Shown here: piece after piece, positions 46,278-58,560 of the stretch
How positions within the stretch are numbered: position 1 is the stretch's first letter
Layout: every line of letters begins with the position of its first letter
From: Topomyia yanbarensis
Lineage: Eukaryota; Arthropoda; Insecta; Diptera; Culicidae
Direction of reading: 5' to 3'
Assembly: GCF_030247195.1 (NCBI RefSeq)
Contig: NC_080670.1
Span: forward strand, 92,856,661-92,920,660
Length of the DNA: 64,000 bases
Notes under the pieces: generated by a model
Told to the model about the DNA's origin: nothing
Databases searched by the model: none
The model's input: only the letters and a program-made list of their open reading frames with translations
Program-made: the position numbers and the translations under genes

Positions 46278-47646
46278 ATGAGTGCTGCATATGAAAGCAC
46301 CAGTGACTCCCCAGCAGCGGTAGGAAATAGCCCTACCAGTGCACCTGAGGGGCCACTATCTGCGATGCGCAAAGTAGCGAAGCAACTCGATGCAATAATC
46401 GAGTTCGCTAGCGCAAAGCAGAATATAGCCAAGGAGTTGAAGTTGAGCCTCCTGGAGCTCCGGAAAGCTGTTCGTGTCGCAAGACAGGAACAGCAGGCCT
46501 ATGCTAAGAGGGTGGAATGTCGGGAGAGGCCCAACAGAGAAACCCAGACAGTGGCCTCCAATAGGGAGGAAAGAGAGAAGGTCGATAGAGGTTCACAGAC
46601 AGTGGCCTTTACCTTCTACGGAGCAGCCACGTCGATCGGAGCGGCGACCGAGTTCCCCTCGAAGGGAAAAGGCAAGGGCAATCGCAAGACGGCATCGAAC
46701 GCGAAACGCCCTAGGAAGTCGCCAGGCGAGGGTGCCAAAACCGACACCACTCGGCGTGCAACCGTTAAGGTCAAACGCCGTTTGGGCGAGGTAAGCGAGG
46801 GCGAGAGTGATCTCGCTGTGGAGAGCGATGGTACCAGCAACCCGGCACGACCGGGGCAGGGGGCTCAAACCCCTGGACGCAGGTCACCAAGAAAAAGCCG
46901 GCACCGAAACCGGAGGTACCGCGGCCTGCGAAGAGGGCCAAGGACAGAGACTTAAAAACCGGTTAAAAACCGACAAGGACAAATACGCCGATGTCCTAAA
47001 ATCGATGAAGGCTGCCGAAAGCCTCTCGGCCCTTGGGCAGGATGTGCGTAGCGTAAGACGCACCAACACGGGAGAGATGCTTCTGGTGCTGAAGCGAGGC
47101 GCACAATCAAGTGCAGTATACAAGGCCTTGGCCCAAGAGGTCCTTGGTGAGGGCGCCCAAATCAGGTCGCTAGGTGCGGAAACGACTCTCCAGTGCAAGC
47201 ACTTGGACGAGTTCACGACCGCAGAAGACGTCGTCGCAGCCGTTAAGGAGCACTGCGACGTCACAATCGAGCGGGCCTCTGTGCGATTGAGAGATGGACC
47301 CTCCGGCACCCAAGTAGCCTACCTCAGGCTACTGAAGGCGGATGCCAAAAAGGTAACCGAGAAAGGGAAGCTGAAGATCGACTGGTCGGTATGCCCTATT
47401 AGTATACCCCAGCCGCCTTCAGTGGATAGGTGCTATCGGTGCCTTGAGTCCGGCCACAAAGCATACGAATGCAAAGGCATAGATAGAAGCAAATTATGTC
47501 GTCGCTGCGGCGAGGAGGGACATAAAGAGCGGGGGTGCACTAAAGCACACAAGTGCCTTATCTGCACCGCTAAGAAGCAAGCCCATAAACATGCTATGGG
47601 CGGACCTTCGTGTCCCTTCGGTGAGTTAAATATGAAGAAGCCGTGA
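46278..47646 (+). pseudogene. R1-type LINE ORF1 with CCHC zinc knuckles
   Basis: The frame starts MSAAYESTSDSP and is open to about 46860, then continues in another frame through KKKPAPKPEVPRPAKRAKDR and in a third from about 46960 to 47646. At least two indels (about 46860 and 46950) are therefore needed. The C-terminal part holds three zinc-binding motifs (CYRCLESGHKAYEC, CRRCGEEGHKERGC, CLICTAKKQAHKHAMGGPSC), as in R1, LOA and related ORF1 proteins. The product would be an RNA-binding Gag-like protein. The stop TGA at 47644-47646 overlaps the ORF2 start region. Confidence 0.85.
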
Positions 47647-50215
47647 ACGTCACACAGCTAAATCTTAACCATTGTGCAGCAGCCCAACAGCTGCTGTGGC
47701 AGTCGGTCTCGGAGTCGAGGACAGATATCGCCCTCTTATCAGACCCGTACAGCATCCCTGCCGGCAACGGCAATTGGGTGTCGGACGGGTCTGGAATGGT
47801 GGCAATCTGTACAACGGGACGGTTCCCGGTTCAAGAGGTAATACACCCCTCCGCCGAGGGTATGGCGATTGCCAAGATCAATGGTGTGTTCTATTGCAGC
47901 TGCTACGCCCCACCAAGGTGGCCAATAGAACAGTTCTACCAGATGATCGACAGGCTCTCGTCGGACCTAGTGGACCGGAAACCGGAAGTAATAGCGGGAG
48001 ACTTTAACGCTTGGGCAGTGGAGTGGGGCAGCCGCTGTACAAATAGCAGGGGTCAAGCGCTAATGGAAGCGCTTGCGAAACTCGATACTGTGCTAGCTAA
48101 TAATGGCTTCGCTAGTACATTCCGTAGAAACGGAGTGGAGGCGTGGATTGATGTGACCTTTGCCAGCCCGAGTCTAGCTCCAGGCATGGAATGGAGGGTA
48201 GACGAAGGCTACACCCATAGCGATCATTTAGCAATCCGCTTTAAGATCAACTATGGTGTGCAGCATCCGAGGGCGGGAGATCCCTGTCAGGTACGCGGGT
48301 GGAAGTCCAATTACTTCGACAGCGAAGCTTTCACCGCGGCCCTGGGACTAGAGGCCAACACCGACAGTCTAAGCGGGGATGCGCTGGTAGCTGTTCTATC
48401 ACGCGCGTGCGACGCCACTATGCCGAGAAAAACACTGCCAAGAAACGGTAGATGCCCGGTATACTGGTGGAGTGCCGAGATTGCAGCTCTACGGTCAGCC
48501 TGTCTCAGAGCTAGACGTAGGATGCAAAGAGCTCGCACCGAGGATGCAAGAGAGAACCGCCGTGAAGTGTTTCGAGCTGCGAAATTGGCCCTTAACAAGG
48601 CTATTAAGAGCAGCAAGAGAGCGTGTTTCGACAACCTGTGCGAGAGTGCCAACGCGAATCCGTGGGGTGACGCCTACCGGATTGTGATGGCCAAGACCAA
48701 AGGGGGCTCCCCACCCCCAGAACGGTCTCCGGACCGGTTGGCAACGATTATCGAAGTACTCTCCCCTTCTCGAGCCACAAGCCCCTGGCCACCTGCATTA
48801 CGAGACAGTGCGGGCACGGTCGAAATGGTGGCTCCAGTGACGAATGAAGAACTACTCGCAGTGGCTAAATCCCTAGCAATGAACAAAGCTCCAGGGCCGG
48901 ATGGAGTTCCAAACAACGCTCTCAAGGCAGCGATCATAGCGAACCCGAACATGTTCAGGCTAGCTATGCAGAGATGCCTTGACGAGTGCCGTTTCCCCGA
49001 TAGATGGAAAAGGCAGAAACTGGTGCTGTTGCCGAAGCCCGGGAAGCCGCCAGGCGACCCATCGGCGTACAGACCAATCTGTCTGATAGACACGACTGGC
49101 AAACTGCTTGAGAGGATCATCCTCAACAGGCTCACCCCGTACGCGGAAGATACGGACGGTCTGTCAAGCAACCAGTTTGGCTTTCGGAAGGGTAAGTCCA
49201 CAGTGGACGCCCTCAACGCAGTGATAAATACTGCCGAGATAGCGATCCAACGAAAAAGGCGAGGTATTCGATACTGTGCGTTAGTGACACTTGACGTGAA
49301 GAACGCATTCAACAGCGCAAGCTGGGATGCCATCGCGCTCTCGTTACACCGGCTTAGCCTACCGGTGGGTCTGTACCGGATCCTGGAAAGTTACTTCCAA
49401 AACCGCGTACTGCTATACGAGACCAATGCCGGTTAGAAAAGGGTTCCGATTACCGCCGGAGTCCCGCAGGGCTCGATCCTAGGCCCGGTGCTATGGAACC
49501 TCATGTATGACGGGGTTCTGAGACTGAAGTTCCCTCCTGGGGTCAAGATCGTCGGCTTTGCCGACGACGTAACCTTGGAGGTCTACGGGGAGTCAATTCC
49601 TGAGGTAGAACTAACCGCAGAACACGCGATTAGCACGGTGGAGGAATGGATGAGCGCGAGAGGCCTGGAGCTCGCTCATCATAAGACGGAGGTAGTTATC
49701 GTCAACAACCGCAAGTCGGCACAACATGCAGCTGGAGAGCACCTACCGCGTGATGTGCCTCAGAGTGATATCTGCCTACCGCACGGTATCACACGATGCA
49801 TCCTGCGTGATAGCGAGCATGATGCCAGTCGGGCTGGTCATTCGGGAAGATGAGGAGTGCTTTGAGCTACGTGGAAATAGGGGAGCCCGCGAGCGCACCA
49901 GGGCGACCTCGGTCGCCAGATGGCAGCGTGAGTGGGACAACTCCTCGAAAGGTAGGTGGACTCACCGGCTGATACCTAGCATATCGAGCTGGGTGGGAAG
50001 ACCCCATGGGGAAGTTCACTTCCACCTGACACAATTCCTGTCAGGCCAATGCTTGACGTCTGTGGCTGGGACACAACCCCGGATACCCTTATCCAGCGGA
50101 TGTGTCAATCGGTGGAGAAGTGGAACGCAGTCTCGGCTGCTACCATCCAGATTGCCAGTAGGTTACAGGTAATCTGGCGAACCGAGCAACAGACGACGGG
50201 CACGGCTAACTAGTG
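47643..50215 (+). pseudogene. R1-type LINE ORF2: endonuclease and reverse transcriptase
   Basis: The endonuclease runs ~47643-48250 (QLNLNHC, GDFNAWAVEWGS, YTHSDHLAIRF). The RT runs ~48850-49730 (NKAPGPDGVPNN, TLDVKNAFNSASW, AGVPQGSILGPVLWN, catalytic GFADDVTLEV). The expected ATGA overlap with ORF1 reads GTGA here, so the start codon appears lost. An in-frame TAG lies at 49434-49436 between RT motifs. A frame change occurs near 49730. The C-terminal region (HGEVHFHLTQFLSG, ~50010) is followed by a deletion and frame change that remove the usual Cys/His segment before RMCQSVEKWNAVSAA. The copy is inactive. Confidence 0.87.
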
Positions 50216-50454
50216 ATTGGTTAGCTGGAGCGAAAAAGGCCAAGCGCAAAATAAGAGAGTGAATGGTCTGTTCATGCCGAGGTAGGTTGGCGCAGCGAAT
50301 GGCAACCGCGTAAGGGGTAAACCCGGCCACCCCGAAGCAAGACAGAAGAGTGAGTGTATAGGCGTATAAGTGGACTGCCTCATGCCAAGACGGGAGGGTC
50401 GTAGCGTAGTATGTTGGAACTAAGCTATCGATGCCTCATGGCGTGGCAGAGGAG

Positions 50455-50900
50455 TGAAAGGGTGAGCATCCAAGTCAGTCTCACACTGCATGTTAAGGGT
50501 GAGCATAAAAGTCAGCCTCACAGGTTGGTAGAGGCTAGCACAAAAGTCAGCCTAGCAAGGAATGAAAAAGGTGAGCACAAAAGTCAGCCTCGCATGGTAT
50601 GTCAGAAGTGGGGCCTAAGAAAAATGTCCCACATGGGATGCCAGAGGGAGTGACAAAGGTACAATAGAGTGGCACGATTGAGAGTGAATCAGGTGATAGG
50701 GTGAGCACCCAAGTCAGCCTCACATGGTATGGGTAGGGCGAGCACAAAAGTAAGCCTAGCAAGGAATGAGTAAGGTGAGCACACAAGTCAGCCTCGCATG
50801 GAACGTAAAAGCTGAGCACAAAAGTCAGCCTCATGTGGGAGTGTTTGAGAGTGAATCAAAGTGCGATTGAGAGAGCACCTAAGTAAGCCTCATACAGGAT
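50455..50900 (+). repeat. ~50-bp minisatellite in the LINE 3' UTR
   Basis: Repeated GGTGAGCACAAAAGTCAGCC, CTCGCATGG and AAGGAATG blocks, about eight imperfect copies, lie between the ORF2 end and the terminal 3' UTR. The frames across it are not genes. Confidence 0.85.
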
Positions 50901-51918
50901 GTATGATCGCGTGAGTGAGAGTGAATGAGTACATTTAGTACAGCCATCCCCCCAGAAGTAATACCGAGAGGTAGTTCCTGGGAGGAATGATGGCGGAGCC
51001 CAATGGAGTTTAGTCGGTATTAATGGCTGGTCACCATTTGAGTCCGACACGCCCCCAGTGCACCCCGTGCGGTAGATTGGACCCTACCAATAGCACGTGT
51101 ACTGGGCTAGGACATAAAGGTCTTCTCCATTGTAAAAAAAAAACACACACATACATACAGACTTTTTCCGATGTCGACGAACTGAGTCGAATGGGATATG
51201 ACACTCGGCCCTCCGGTACGGGATTAGGATGACGTTTTTCAGAGTGATTGCATAACCATTCTATATGAGAAAGGCAAAAAATGTGCCAAAATCCAAAAAA
51301 AGTGAATCGTCGTCAATTTTTTTTCGAGTTTGCATCAAATCTCGACGTTTCATGCACCTTGAACACAATTAGCATCAAAAATAAAAATTCTATTTTTAAT
51401 TTTTTCTATAGTTTATATGAGAAATTTCTCTCTGGCCGCACTCTGAAACCTGTAATTCCGGAACCAGAATTCCGATCGATCCAAAATTCAATAGCAGCCG
51501 ATGGGAAGGTTGCACCTTTCATTTGAGACTAAGTTTGGGCAAATCGGTCCAGCCATCTCTGAGAAAAATGAGTGACATTATTTGGCACATACGCACATAC
51601 ATACACACACATATACACACACATTTACAAACATACACACACATACACACACATACATACACACATACACACACATACAGACTTTTTCCGATCTCGACGA
51701 ACTGAGTCGAATGGGATATGACACTCGGCCCTCCGGGACGGGATTAGGTTGACGTTTTTCAGAGTGATTGCATGACCTTTCTATATGAGAAAGGCAAAAC
51801 CGCAATTTCCCATATAAAATCTTAAGCGCACAACACTAAAAAACCATCTTGAGTATGCTGAGTTCAAACATAATTTTTCGTGAAGTAGACGAGAAATGAT
51901 GAAAAACTATGTATTTGG

Positions 51919-52414
51919 TTTGCTTCTAGCAGATCAGGCTTGATTTTTATGACAGTTTGAAGATTTTCTCAATTTTGGCCAATAAAAATGGATTTTTATA
52001 TGAGAAAATCGGAGTTTTTCTCTTCAAAACGGTATGTCTCAGGATGCGCTCATACTATATTGGGACGACATGTAATTATGTAAAAATGTCTGTGGAACGC
52101 GATGGCATTAAAATTTTCAAAATCAAAATATACGTATTGAGAGAAAAATTAACTTTTAATATTTAACTGAAAAAATTGCACAGTTGGCAACACTGTCGGC
52201 AAAAAATAATATTTTTTATAGACTCCTTGAACAATTTTCTTCAAAAGTCATCTTGTGGTTTGATTCTAGAGTAAATAGAACCGGAGGTATGATCAAAAGA
52301 ATATCAAGGGTTTTGGCAATTTGTCAAAACGGGGGGTGCTCCCATGACCCGAGGGGTGGTTCAATTGACACAAAAATTAGGGTTTTTCTATATTGGCCCT
52401 AGATGAACAATTCC
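51919..52414 (+). repeat. Dispersed ~590-bp repeat, copy C, part 1
   Basis: Matches copy A from CTTCTAGCAGATCAGG to AGATGAACAATTCC, then is interrupted by a LINE. It resumes at 54808 with AATTCCTCCAAATTTTG, which is contiguous in copy A. Confidence 0.9.
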
Positions 52415-54555
52415 AGTTGGTTATTTTTGACGAAATTCTGGATGTCAGGGAGTTCAACTTTTCGAAGACTGATTTCTCTAGGCTTCAAAGTTCACTACAG
52501 GCAATTGATTGGGAGACTTTGTTAAATTCCGCGATCGATGTAGATGTTGCCGTAGAAAAACTTTCACTGGTCCTGAAACAGCTATTCAGAATAACAGTTC
52601 CCGCACCACGTCCCCGACCAAAACCGGCATGGTCCAATCGTCAGCTACGTAAGCTGAAAAGATTGCGAGCAGCTGCGCTTCGGCATTACACCAGCCGACG
52701 AAACCCCATTACAAAACGAGAGTTTATTCAAGCTAGCAACAGTTACAAGACATATAATCGGTTCCTCTATTCAAGACACGTAGCACAAACCCAATCAAAC
52801 CTGAAACAAAATCCAAAGCAGTTTGGGTCTTTCGTTAACGGAAAACGCAAAGAAAATGGGCTTCCTTCCAGTATGTTCCTTGCAAGTGAAACATCAAGCA
52901 CTCCAAGTGGCATCTGTGACCTATTCGCTCAACATTTCTCGAGTGTGTTTAAAAAGGACTCGGCTAACTCCACTCAGGTGGAATATGGCCTTCAGAATGT
53001 CCCTCATGATGTAATTAATGTAGGTAATATCCAATTTACTGACGAAGACATTCTAACTGCCATTAGAAAGCTAAAGTCTTCAGCATCAGCAGGACCAGAT
53101 GGTATTCCTTCCATTATACTGAAAAGATGCGCAAGCGCACTGTGTACGCCTTTAAGGCTAATTTTCAATCAATCACTATTGCAATCGGCGTTTCCCGTGT
53201 GTTGGAAAAAATCAGTTATGTTTCCCGTTTTTAAAAAAGGTGATAAGCAAAATATTGCGAACTATCGTGGCATAACCTCACTCTGTGCTGGATCAAAGTT
53301 TTTTGAGATTTTAGTAGGAAACGTGCTGTTTCGTGAGACCAAAGCATACATATCGAAGGATCAACATGGCTTTTTTTCAGGCAGATCGACAACTACTAAT
53401 CTAGCCCAATTCACTTCGCTCTGTATTAAAAATATTGAAGTTGGATCTCACGTTGATACTGTATACACGGATCTCAAGGATGCATTCGATCGTGTAGATC
53501 ACTCTCTTCTACTGGCAAAGATAAAGCGGCTGGGCGCTTCGTCAAATTTCACAGGGTGGCTTAAATCATATCTCGTAAATCGTTCTCTATCTGTAAAATT
53601 AGGAAATAGCGAGTCATACAGCTTCATTAACTTGTCGGGAGTGCCTCAAGGGAGCAATCTAGGACCGTTGCTTTTTTCGTTGTTCTTCAACGACGTTTGC
53701 TATGTTATACCTCCAGGGTGTAAACTTATATACGCTGATGATCTCAAACTATTTCTCATTGTGCGGTCAATAGAAGATTGCGTGGCACTGCAGCGACACT
53801 TAGATGCTTTTTGTAATTGGTGTAGTCGCAACTTGCTGGCTCTCAGCGTGGCCAAATGTTCCATAATATCTTTTACTCGCAGAAAAAATCCAATACTCTG
53901 GAGCTACACCATCTCAGGGGAATCGCTAGAGAGATTGACAGTTATCAGAGACCTCGGAGTACTCCTGGACTCACAACTGACATTCAGAAATCATTACTCT
54001 CATGTTATAGCACAGGCAAATAGAAACCTCGGCTTCATTATAAGAATCGCCAAAGAATTCACTGATCCATATTGTTTACGGGCACTCTATTTCTCACTAG
54101 TTCGATCTGTCCTGGAAGCTTCAGCACCCATTTGGTGTCCTTATACGAACATTTGGATCAACCGAATAGAAGCAGTGCAGGCAAGATTCCTCCGTTTTGC
54201 TCTTAGAACTCTCCCATGGCGTAACCCAGCAGAGCTACCACCGTACATCGATCGCTGTCGTCTGCTCGATATGGAAACCCTAGCGAAAAGGCGGAACACA
54301 TTTAGAGCAGTATTTGTTGGGAAGATATTAACTGGTCAAATAGATGCTCCAGATATTCTCTCACAAATAAATATCTATGTGCCCCCTAGAAATCTCAGAT
54401 CGCATAACTTCTTAAGACTGGAATTTCAGCGCACAGAGTATGGTCAGAACGAACCCATTAGGGCGATGTGTAATGTTTTTAATAGTGTTTATGACCATTT
54501 TGACTTTTCTGTATCTTGTGATGTTTTCAAAAATAGACTAAGAAGGTTGACTTAG
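52415..54555 (+). CDS. Reverse transcriptase ORF of the truncated LINE, fully open
   Basis: More than 700 codons with no stop. Motifs are SSASAGPDGIPSIIL, NYRGITSLC, QHGFFSGRSTTTNLAQF, TDLKDAFDRVDHSLL, LSGVPQGSNLGPLLFSLFF, the catalytic IYADDLKLF (near 53735) and the C-terminal NEPIRAMCNVFN. The first codons (upstream of 52415) belong to the repeat, so there is no native start. The domain pattern resembles the LINE at 29037-32055, but the sequence is a distinct family. No 5' UTR, ORF1 or endonuclease is present, so the copy cannot act alone although the RT frame is undamaged, which suggests a fairly recent insertion. Confidence 0.88.
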
Positions 54556-54807
54556 ATTTTAAGATTCCATTTTTGTAATATTTGTAATTTTTGTTCTTGC
54601 AATACTGTGTACTATGTGATTAAGTTTAATTGTAGTGTAAAATCATTGTAATCAACTGTGAAAAATTTGAAAAGATGATGGGTTTTTACGCCCATTTGAA
54701 GATTGCTTCTGAAGCATATCCTGAAATGGGCTTTTCCCATTCTAGAAACATTTCATGTAGACCAACACAGGTCATATGAAAAATAAGAATAAATAAATAA
54801 ATAAATA
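52415..54807 (+). mobile_element. 5'-truncated CR1-type LINE with 6-bp TSD
   Basis: The insertion splits repeat copy C and is flanked by AATTCC (52409-52414 and 54808-54813). It begins inside ORF2 after the endonuclease, keeps the whole RT, and has a 3' UTR of ~250 bp with an (AAATA)n tail. 5' truncation with a short duplication is the usual outcome of LINE integration. Confidence 0.92.
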
Positions 54808-54891
54808 AATTCCTCCAAATTTTGTTCAAATCCGTGAAGGTCGATTTCAAGTTTGCATCTTTTTTGATCACTTCGCGTGGAATGACCCATA
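54808..54891 (+). repeat. Dispersed ~590-bp repeat, copy C, part 2
   Basis: Completes copy C through GGAATGACCCATAT, the same end as copies A and B. Confidence 0.88.
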
Positions 54892-55323
54892 TACAAGAGG
54901 AGGCGTAGTTTTTTACGAAATACTTTACAGTTATCTTAAAACTAACAATATAGTTTGGTACAAAAAAGAGGGAACAAATATTTATGAGAGGGCTTATTTC
55001 CACATCAGTGTAGCAGCAGCTGTATCAAGGACAGGGGAGAGAAGGCGTATATGGTGACCGGGAGAGAAGAGCAAAACTTGCAATTTTCGGGCAAACGAAA
55101 AATTAACGCCTCAGTCTAGTAGGTCGGATTGGCGGGTGGTATACTTCGGACCCGCGGGGGATCCTTCAAGAGTCATCGGACCTCGAGTCGCTCTCGCTTC
55201 AGTTTCCGTAGTGGTAAGGGCGACGGCGGTTACATAGTGGCACTCTGGAGCTGATCGGTTCCACAAGGCAGGAGGAAACTTCTAAAAACGAGAGAGGCTA
55301 AATTGGGATATTTATCGTTTTTA

Positions 55324-58300
55324 TGAAAGTATAAAAAAGGAAATATAGGGGAAATCGCGAATTGCCAGAATATCACGAACTGGAACATTGGGCGGTCTAC
55401 CTCGGGCCCGTAGGAAATTCTTTAACTGAGACCTGGCGTCACAATACCCGGCGCACACCCAGACAACGTGCTCGATGTCGTGATAGCCCTCGTTACAAGC
55501 GCACAGACTACTCTCTACAAGCCCTATACGCCGCAAAGGCGCATCCATTGTGTAGTGGTTGAACATAAGCCGGGACATTACACGTATGAAATCTCGACCC
55601 ACATCCATCCCCCCGAACCAAGGCTTCGTTGATACCTTCGGGATAATCGAAAGTAGCCATCGTCCAAGTTTCCCATTGCTCCACGAGGTTTGCCAACAGT
55701 TGAGTGTTCTCTGATGACACAAACTAAAAAAAAATCGAAGCAGATTGGTCTTTCGTATATGTCACCATCTAATGCTAAAGAGTCTGCCTTTTCATTGCCC
55801 GGGATAGAGCAATGAGAGGGTACCCAAACAAAGGTAATCTGGTAAGATTTTTCAGATAACTTGCGCAGAGACTCCTGCATCTTCCCCAGAAAATACGGGA
55901 ATTGCTTTTTAGGCTTCACCGCACGAAGAGCCTCGATAGAGCTGAGACTGTCCGAAATGATGAAGTAGTGATCTGTGGGCAATATGTCGATGATCCCAAG
56001 GGCATACTGAATAGCGGCTAATTCGGCGACGTAAACTGAAGCTGGATCATCGAGCTTGAATGAAGCGGCGACATCATCATTGAAGATACCGAAGCCAGTG
56101 GACCCATCGAGATATGATCCGTCGGTGTAAAACATTTTGTCGCAGTCGACTTCTCGGAATTTATTATAAAATACATTGGGGATCACTTGCGGGCGTATAT
56201 GGTCCAGGATTCCACGAATCTCTTCCTTCATGGATGTGTCGAAGAACACAGTAGAATCAGAAGTATCTAGGAGACGGACGCGGTTGGGATTATACGAAGA
56301 AGGATTGATGCTCTGTGCCATGTAGTCGAAGTACAAGCACCGACGAACCGGCGTGCCACATGGAACAAAAAATGCGTCAGATGTTGTCCTAATTGTTTAA
56401 ATTAAAATACGTTGTTACACTAGCGGCATCTGTATAATGGTTCGCGTGGTAGTCTTCGTCGATAACACAACAGTACGCAAAAACCAAGGTGTATCGACGT
56501 TGTACCAGTGCTAGAACGAACAAACCTTTTTTGGCATGTTGAAGATCGTTTTTCCAGCTTTTCATTATCCTATGTATGTACTATTTAACAAAACTATCCT
56601 TTACCAGCAAAAAGGTAACAGAATACATGCATTTTCAATGAGTTCTGAATACGATTTTGATGCATATTACCACTACATACGCAGCTGAGTAAATTGCACA
56701 CCTTCTGTAATATCAATATACTTATCGAGAAGCCTGCCCAGATTCGAACATGGCGGAGCGATCTGTCGTAGTTTGACAGTAGTGATCGCTTCATTTCAAA
56801 ACAATCGTTATTTTGTATGGGACACTTTTCGAATGCCTCTGTCATATCGATTCGTCGGTGGTACAAGGTCATAAATCGGGTTTGAGAATTAAGCTCGACT
56901 AGCCTCTCGAAGTTTTCAATCACCAACGGGTTCAAGATGTCGCATCGGATGAGCAATCGATATGAGAGTTCCCAAAATCGATTTTTCAGCAGTAGAACGC
57001 CCGCCAGCACTTAGAGACTCATCGTATGGGTCGAGTGCATACAACCCAAGGCAATGCGCAAGCAACGATACTGGATTCTCTCCAGCTTGATGAAGTGTAT
57101 GTTCGCAGCGGAGCGGAAACAGAAACAACCGTATTCCATCACGGACAATATCGTTGTTTGGTATAACCTGATCAGGTTTACTGGGTGGGCACCCCACCAT
57201 GTTCCAGTTATTGTCCGGAGAAAATTGATCCTTTGTTGGCATTTCTGTTTCAGATACCTAATGTGACATCCCCAGGTACCTTTAGAGTCGAACCAGACCC
57301 CGAGATATTTAAATGTGAAAACCTCATTGATCGTTACCCCCATTAATAGAAGCTGGAGTTGTGCCGGCTCACGCTTCCTAGAAAAGACAACCAATTCAGT
57401 TTTCTCCGTGGAGAACTCGATACCCAGCTCGAGAGCCCAAGCAGACAAATTGTCCAAAGTATCTTGCAATGGTCCTTGCAAATCGGCAGCTTTGGGTCCT
57501 GTAACAGAGACCACCCCGTCATCTGCAAGTTGCCTTAGCGTGCATGAATTGGCAAGATAATCGTCAATGTCATTCACGTAAAAATTGTAGGGCAGGGGAC
57601 TTAAACATGAGCCCTGGGGAAGACCCATGTAGCTAAATCGCGATGTTGCTAAATCGCCATGCGAAAAGTGCATGTGCTTTTCAGACAACAGGTTTAGCAA
57701 AAAGCTATTTAAAATCGGTGAAAGACCATGCTGGTGCAGCTTCTCTGGCAGAATGTTGATAGAAACTGAATCAAAAGCCCCCTTAATATCCAAGAAGACT
57801 GGTGCCATCTGCTCTTTGCTAGCATAGACCATTTGGATTTCTGTAGAAAGCAACGCAAGGCAATCGTTCGTCCCTTTGCCTTTGGGGAAGCCAAATTGTG
57901 TATCTGACAGTAAGCCATTTGCTTCAACCCAATTGTCGAGGCGAAACAACATCATTTTCTCGAACAACTTCCGAATACAGGACAGCATTACAATTGGTCG
58001 ATACGAGTTGTGTTCGGAGGCTAGTTTTCCTGGTTTTTGGATGGCTATGACCTTCACTTGCCTCCAGTCATGAGGGACAATATTACCCTCAAGAAACTTG
58101 TTAAATAAGTTCAACAAGCGCCTTTTTGCAGTGTCAGGCAGATTCTTCAACAAGTTGAATTTGATTCAGTCTAACCCTGAGGCGTTATTGCTGCATAACA
58201 AGAGAGCAAGTGAGAACTCCACCATCGAAAACGGTGCTTCGTTCGCGGTATCGTAAGGAGAAGCGGCGCGGTACGTTTTCTGTACCGGAACAGAGTCCGG

Positions 58301-58560
58301 ACAGATCTTCTTGGCGAAAGCGAATATCCAACGGTTCGAATATTCCACGTTCTCGTTGGTATTGTTTCGGTTACGCATACGTCGAGCCGTACCCCAAAGA
58401 GTGCTCATCGCTGTTTCTCTCGTTAACCCGTCGACGAACCGGCGCCAATAACTGCGTTTTTGGCTTTCATTAGACTGTTCATTCGCCTTTCTAACGACGC
58501 GTACTGTTGATAGCTAGCGGGCAACCCGTCTTCCCGGAAGGCCTTATATGCAGGCTTGCT
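55324..58560 (-). pseudogene. I-type LINE ORF2: RT and RNase H
   Basis: Minus-strand segments in order: a pre-RT region (AYKAFREDGLPASYQQY, 58560-58440); RT (YRPIVMLSCIRKLFEKM, FLDIKGAFDSV, GLPQGSCLSPLPYNFYVNDI, catalytic LADDGVV near 57520); a linker (VLAGVLLLKNRFWELSYRLL); RNase H with catalytic acids in TDGSYLDG, ELAAIQYA and SDSLSSIEA, plus WVPSHCSIPGNEKAD; and a C-terminal CACNEGYHDIEHVVWVC zinc-like motif. Lesions are a stop near 58166 before KFNLLKNL, TAA at 57011-57013, a frame change near 55728 and the MITE at 56338-56860. RNase H would remove the RNA strand after reverse transcription. Confidence 0.82.
56338..56860. mobile_element. 523-bp MITE inside the LINE ORF, TSD GTACAAG
   Basis: The ends CACCGACGAA and TTCGTCGGTG are perfect 10-bp inverted termini, flanked by GTACAAG at 56331-56337 and 56861-56867. 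Removing the insert and one GTACAAG rejoins the LINE frame across MTLY and FDYMAQ without a shift. Superfamily uncertain: a 7- or 8-bp duplication would fit hAT- or P-like elements. Confidence 0.87.

Larger units (their letters stand above)
45811..51143 (+). mobile_element. R1-clade (Waldo-like) LINE inserted in an (ACAY)n tract
   Basis: It contains a 5' UTR (45811-46277), ORF1 with three zinc knuckles, ORF2 with endonuclease and RT, a long 3' UTR with minisatellite, and poly(A) 51134-51143. Immediately outside both ends is ACAC/ACAT microsatellite of the tandem unit. The Waldo group of the R1 clade is known for targeting ACAY repeats, so position and protein type agree. Several stops and frame breaks make it inactive. 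Confidence 0.85.
44630..51800 (+). repeat. Tandem array of four ~515-bp units, split by an R1-type LINE
   Basis: The marker GACTTTTTCCGATCTCG (or close variants) occurs at about 44813, 45327, 51160 and 51680. Once the 5.33-kb LINE (45811-51143) is subtracted, the spacings are about 514, 504 and 520 bp. Each unit has (ACAY)n microsatellite, CGACGAACTGAGTCG, CACTCGGCCCTCCGG, CTATATGAGAAAGGC, CTCGACGTTTCATGCAC and AGCAGCCGATGGGAAGG in fixed order. Short frames inside units are repeat artefacts. Confidence 0.88.

Noticed and set aside
46884..49333. Long antisense frames opposite the R1-type LINE
   Set aside because: Shadow frames of GC-rich coding sequence; the sense frames carry the zinc knuckle, endonuclease and RT motifs.
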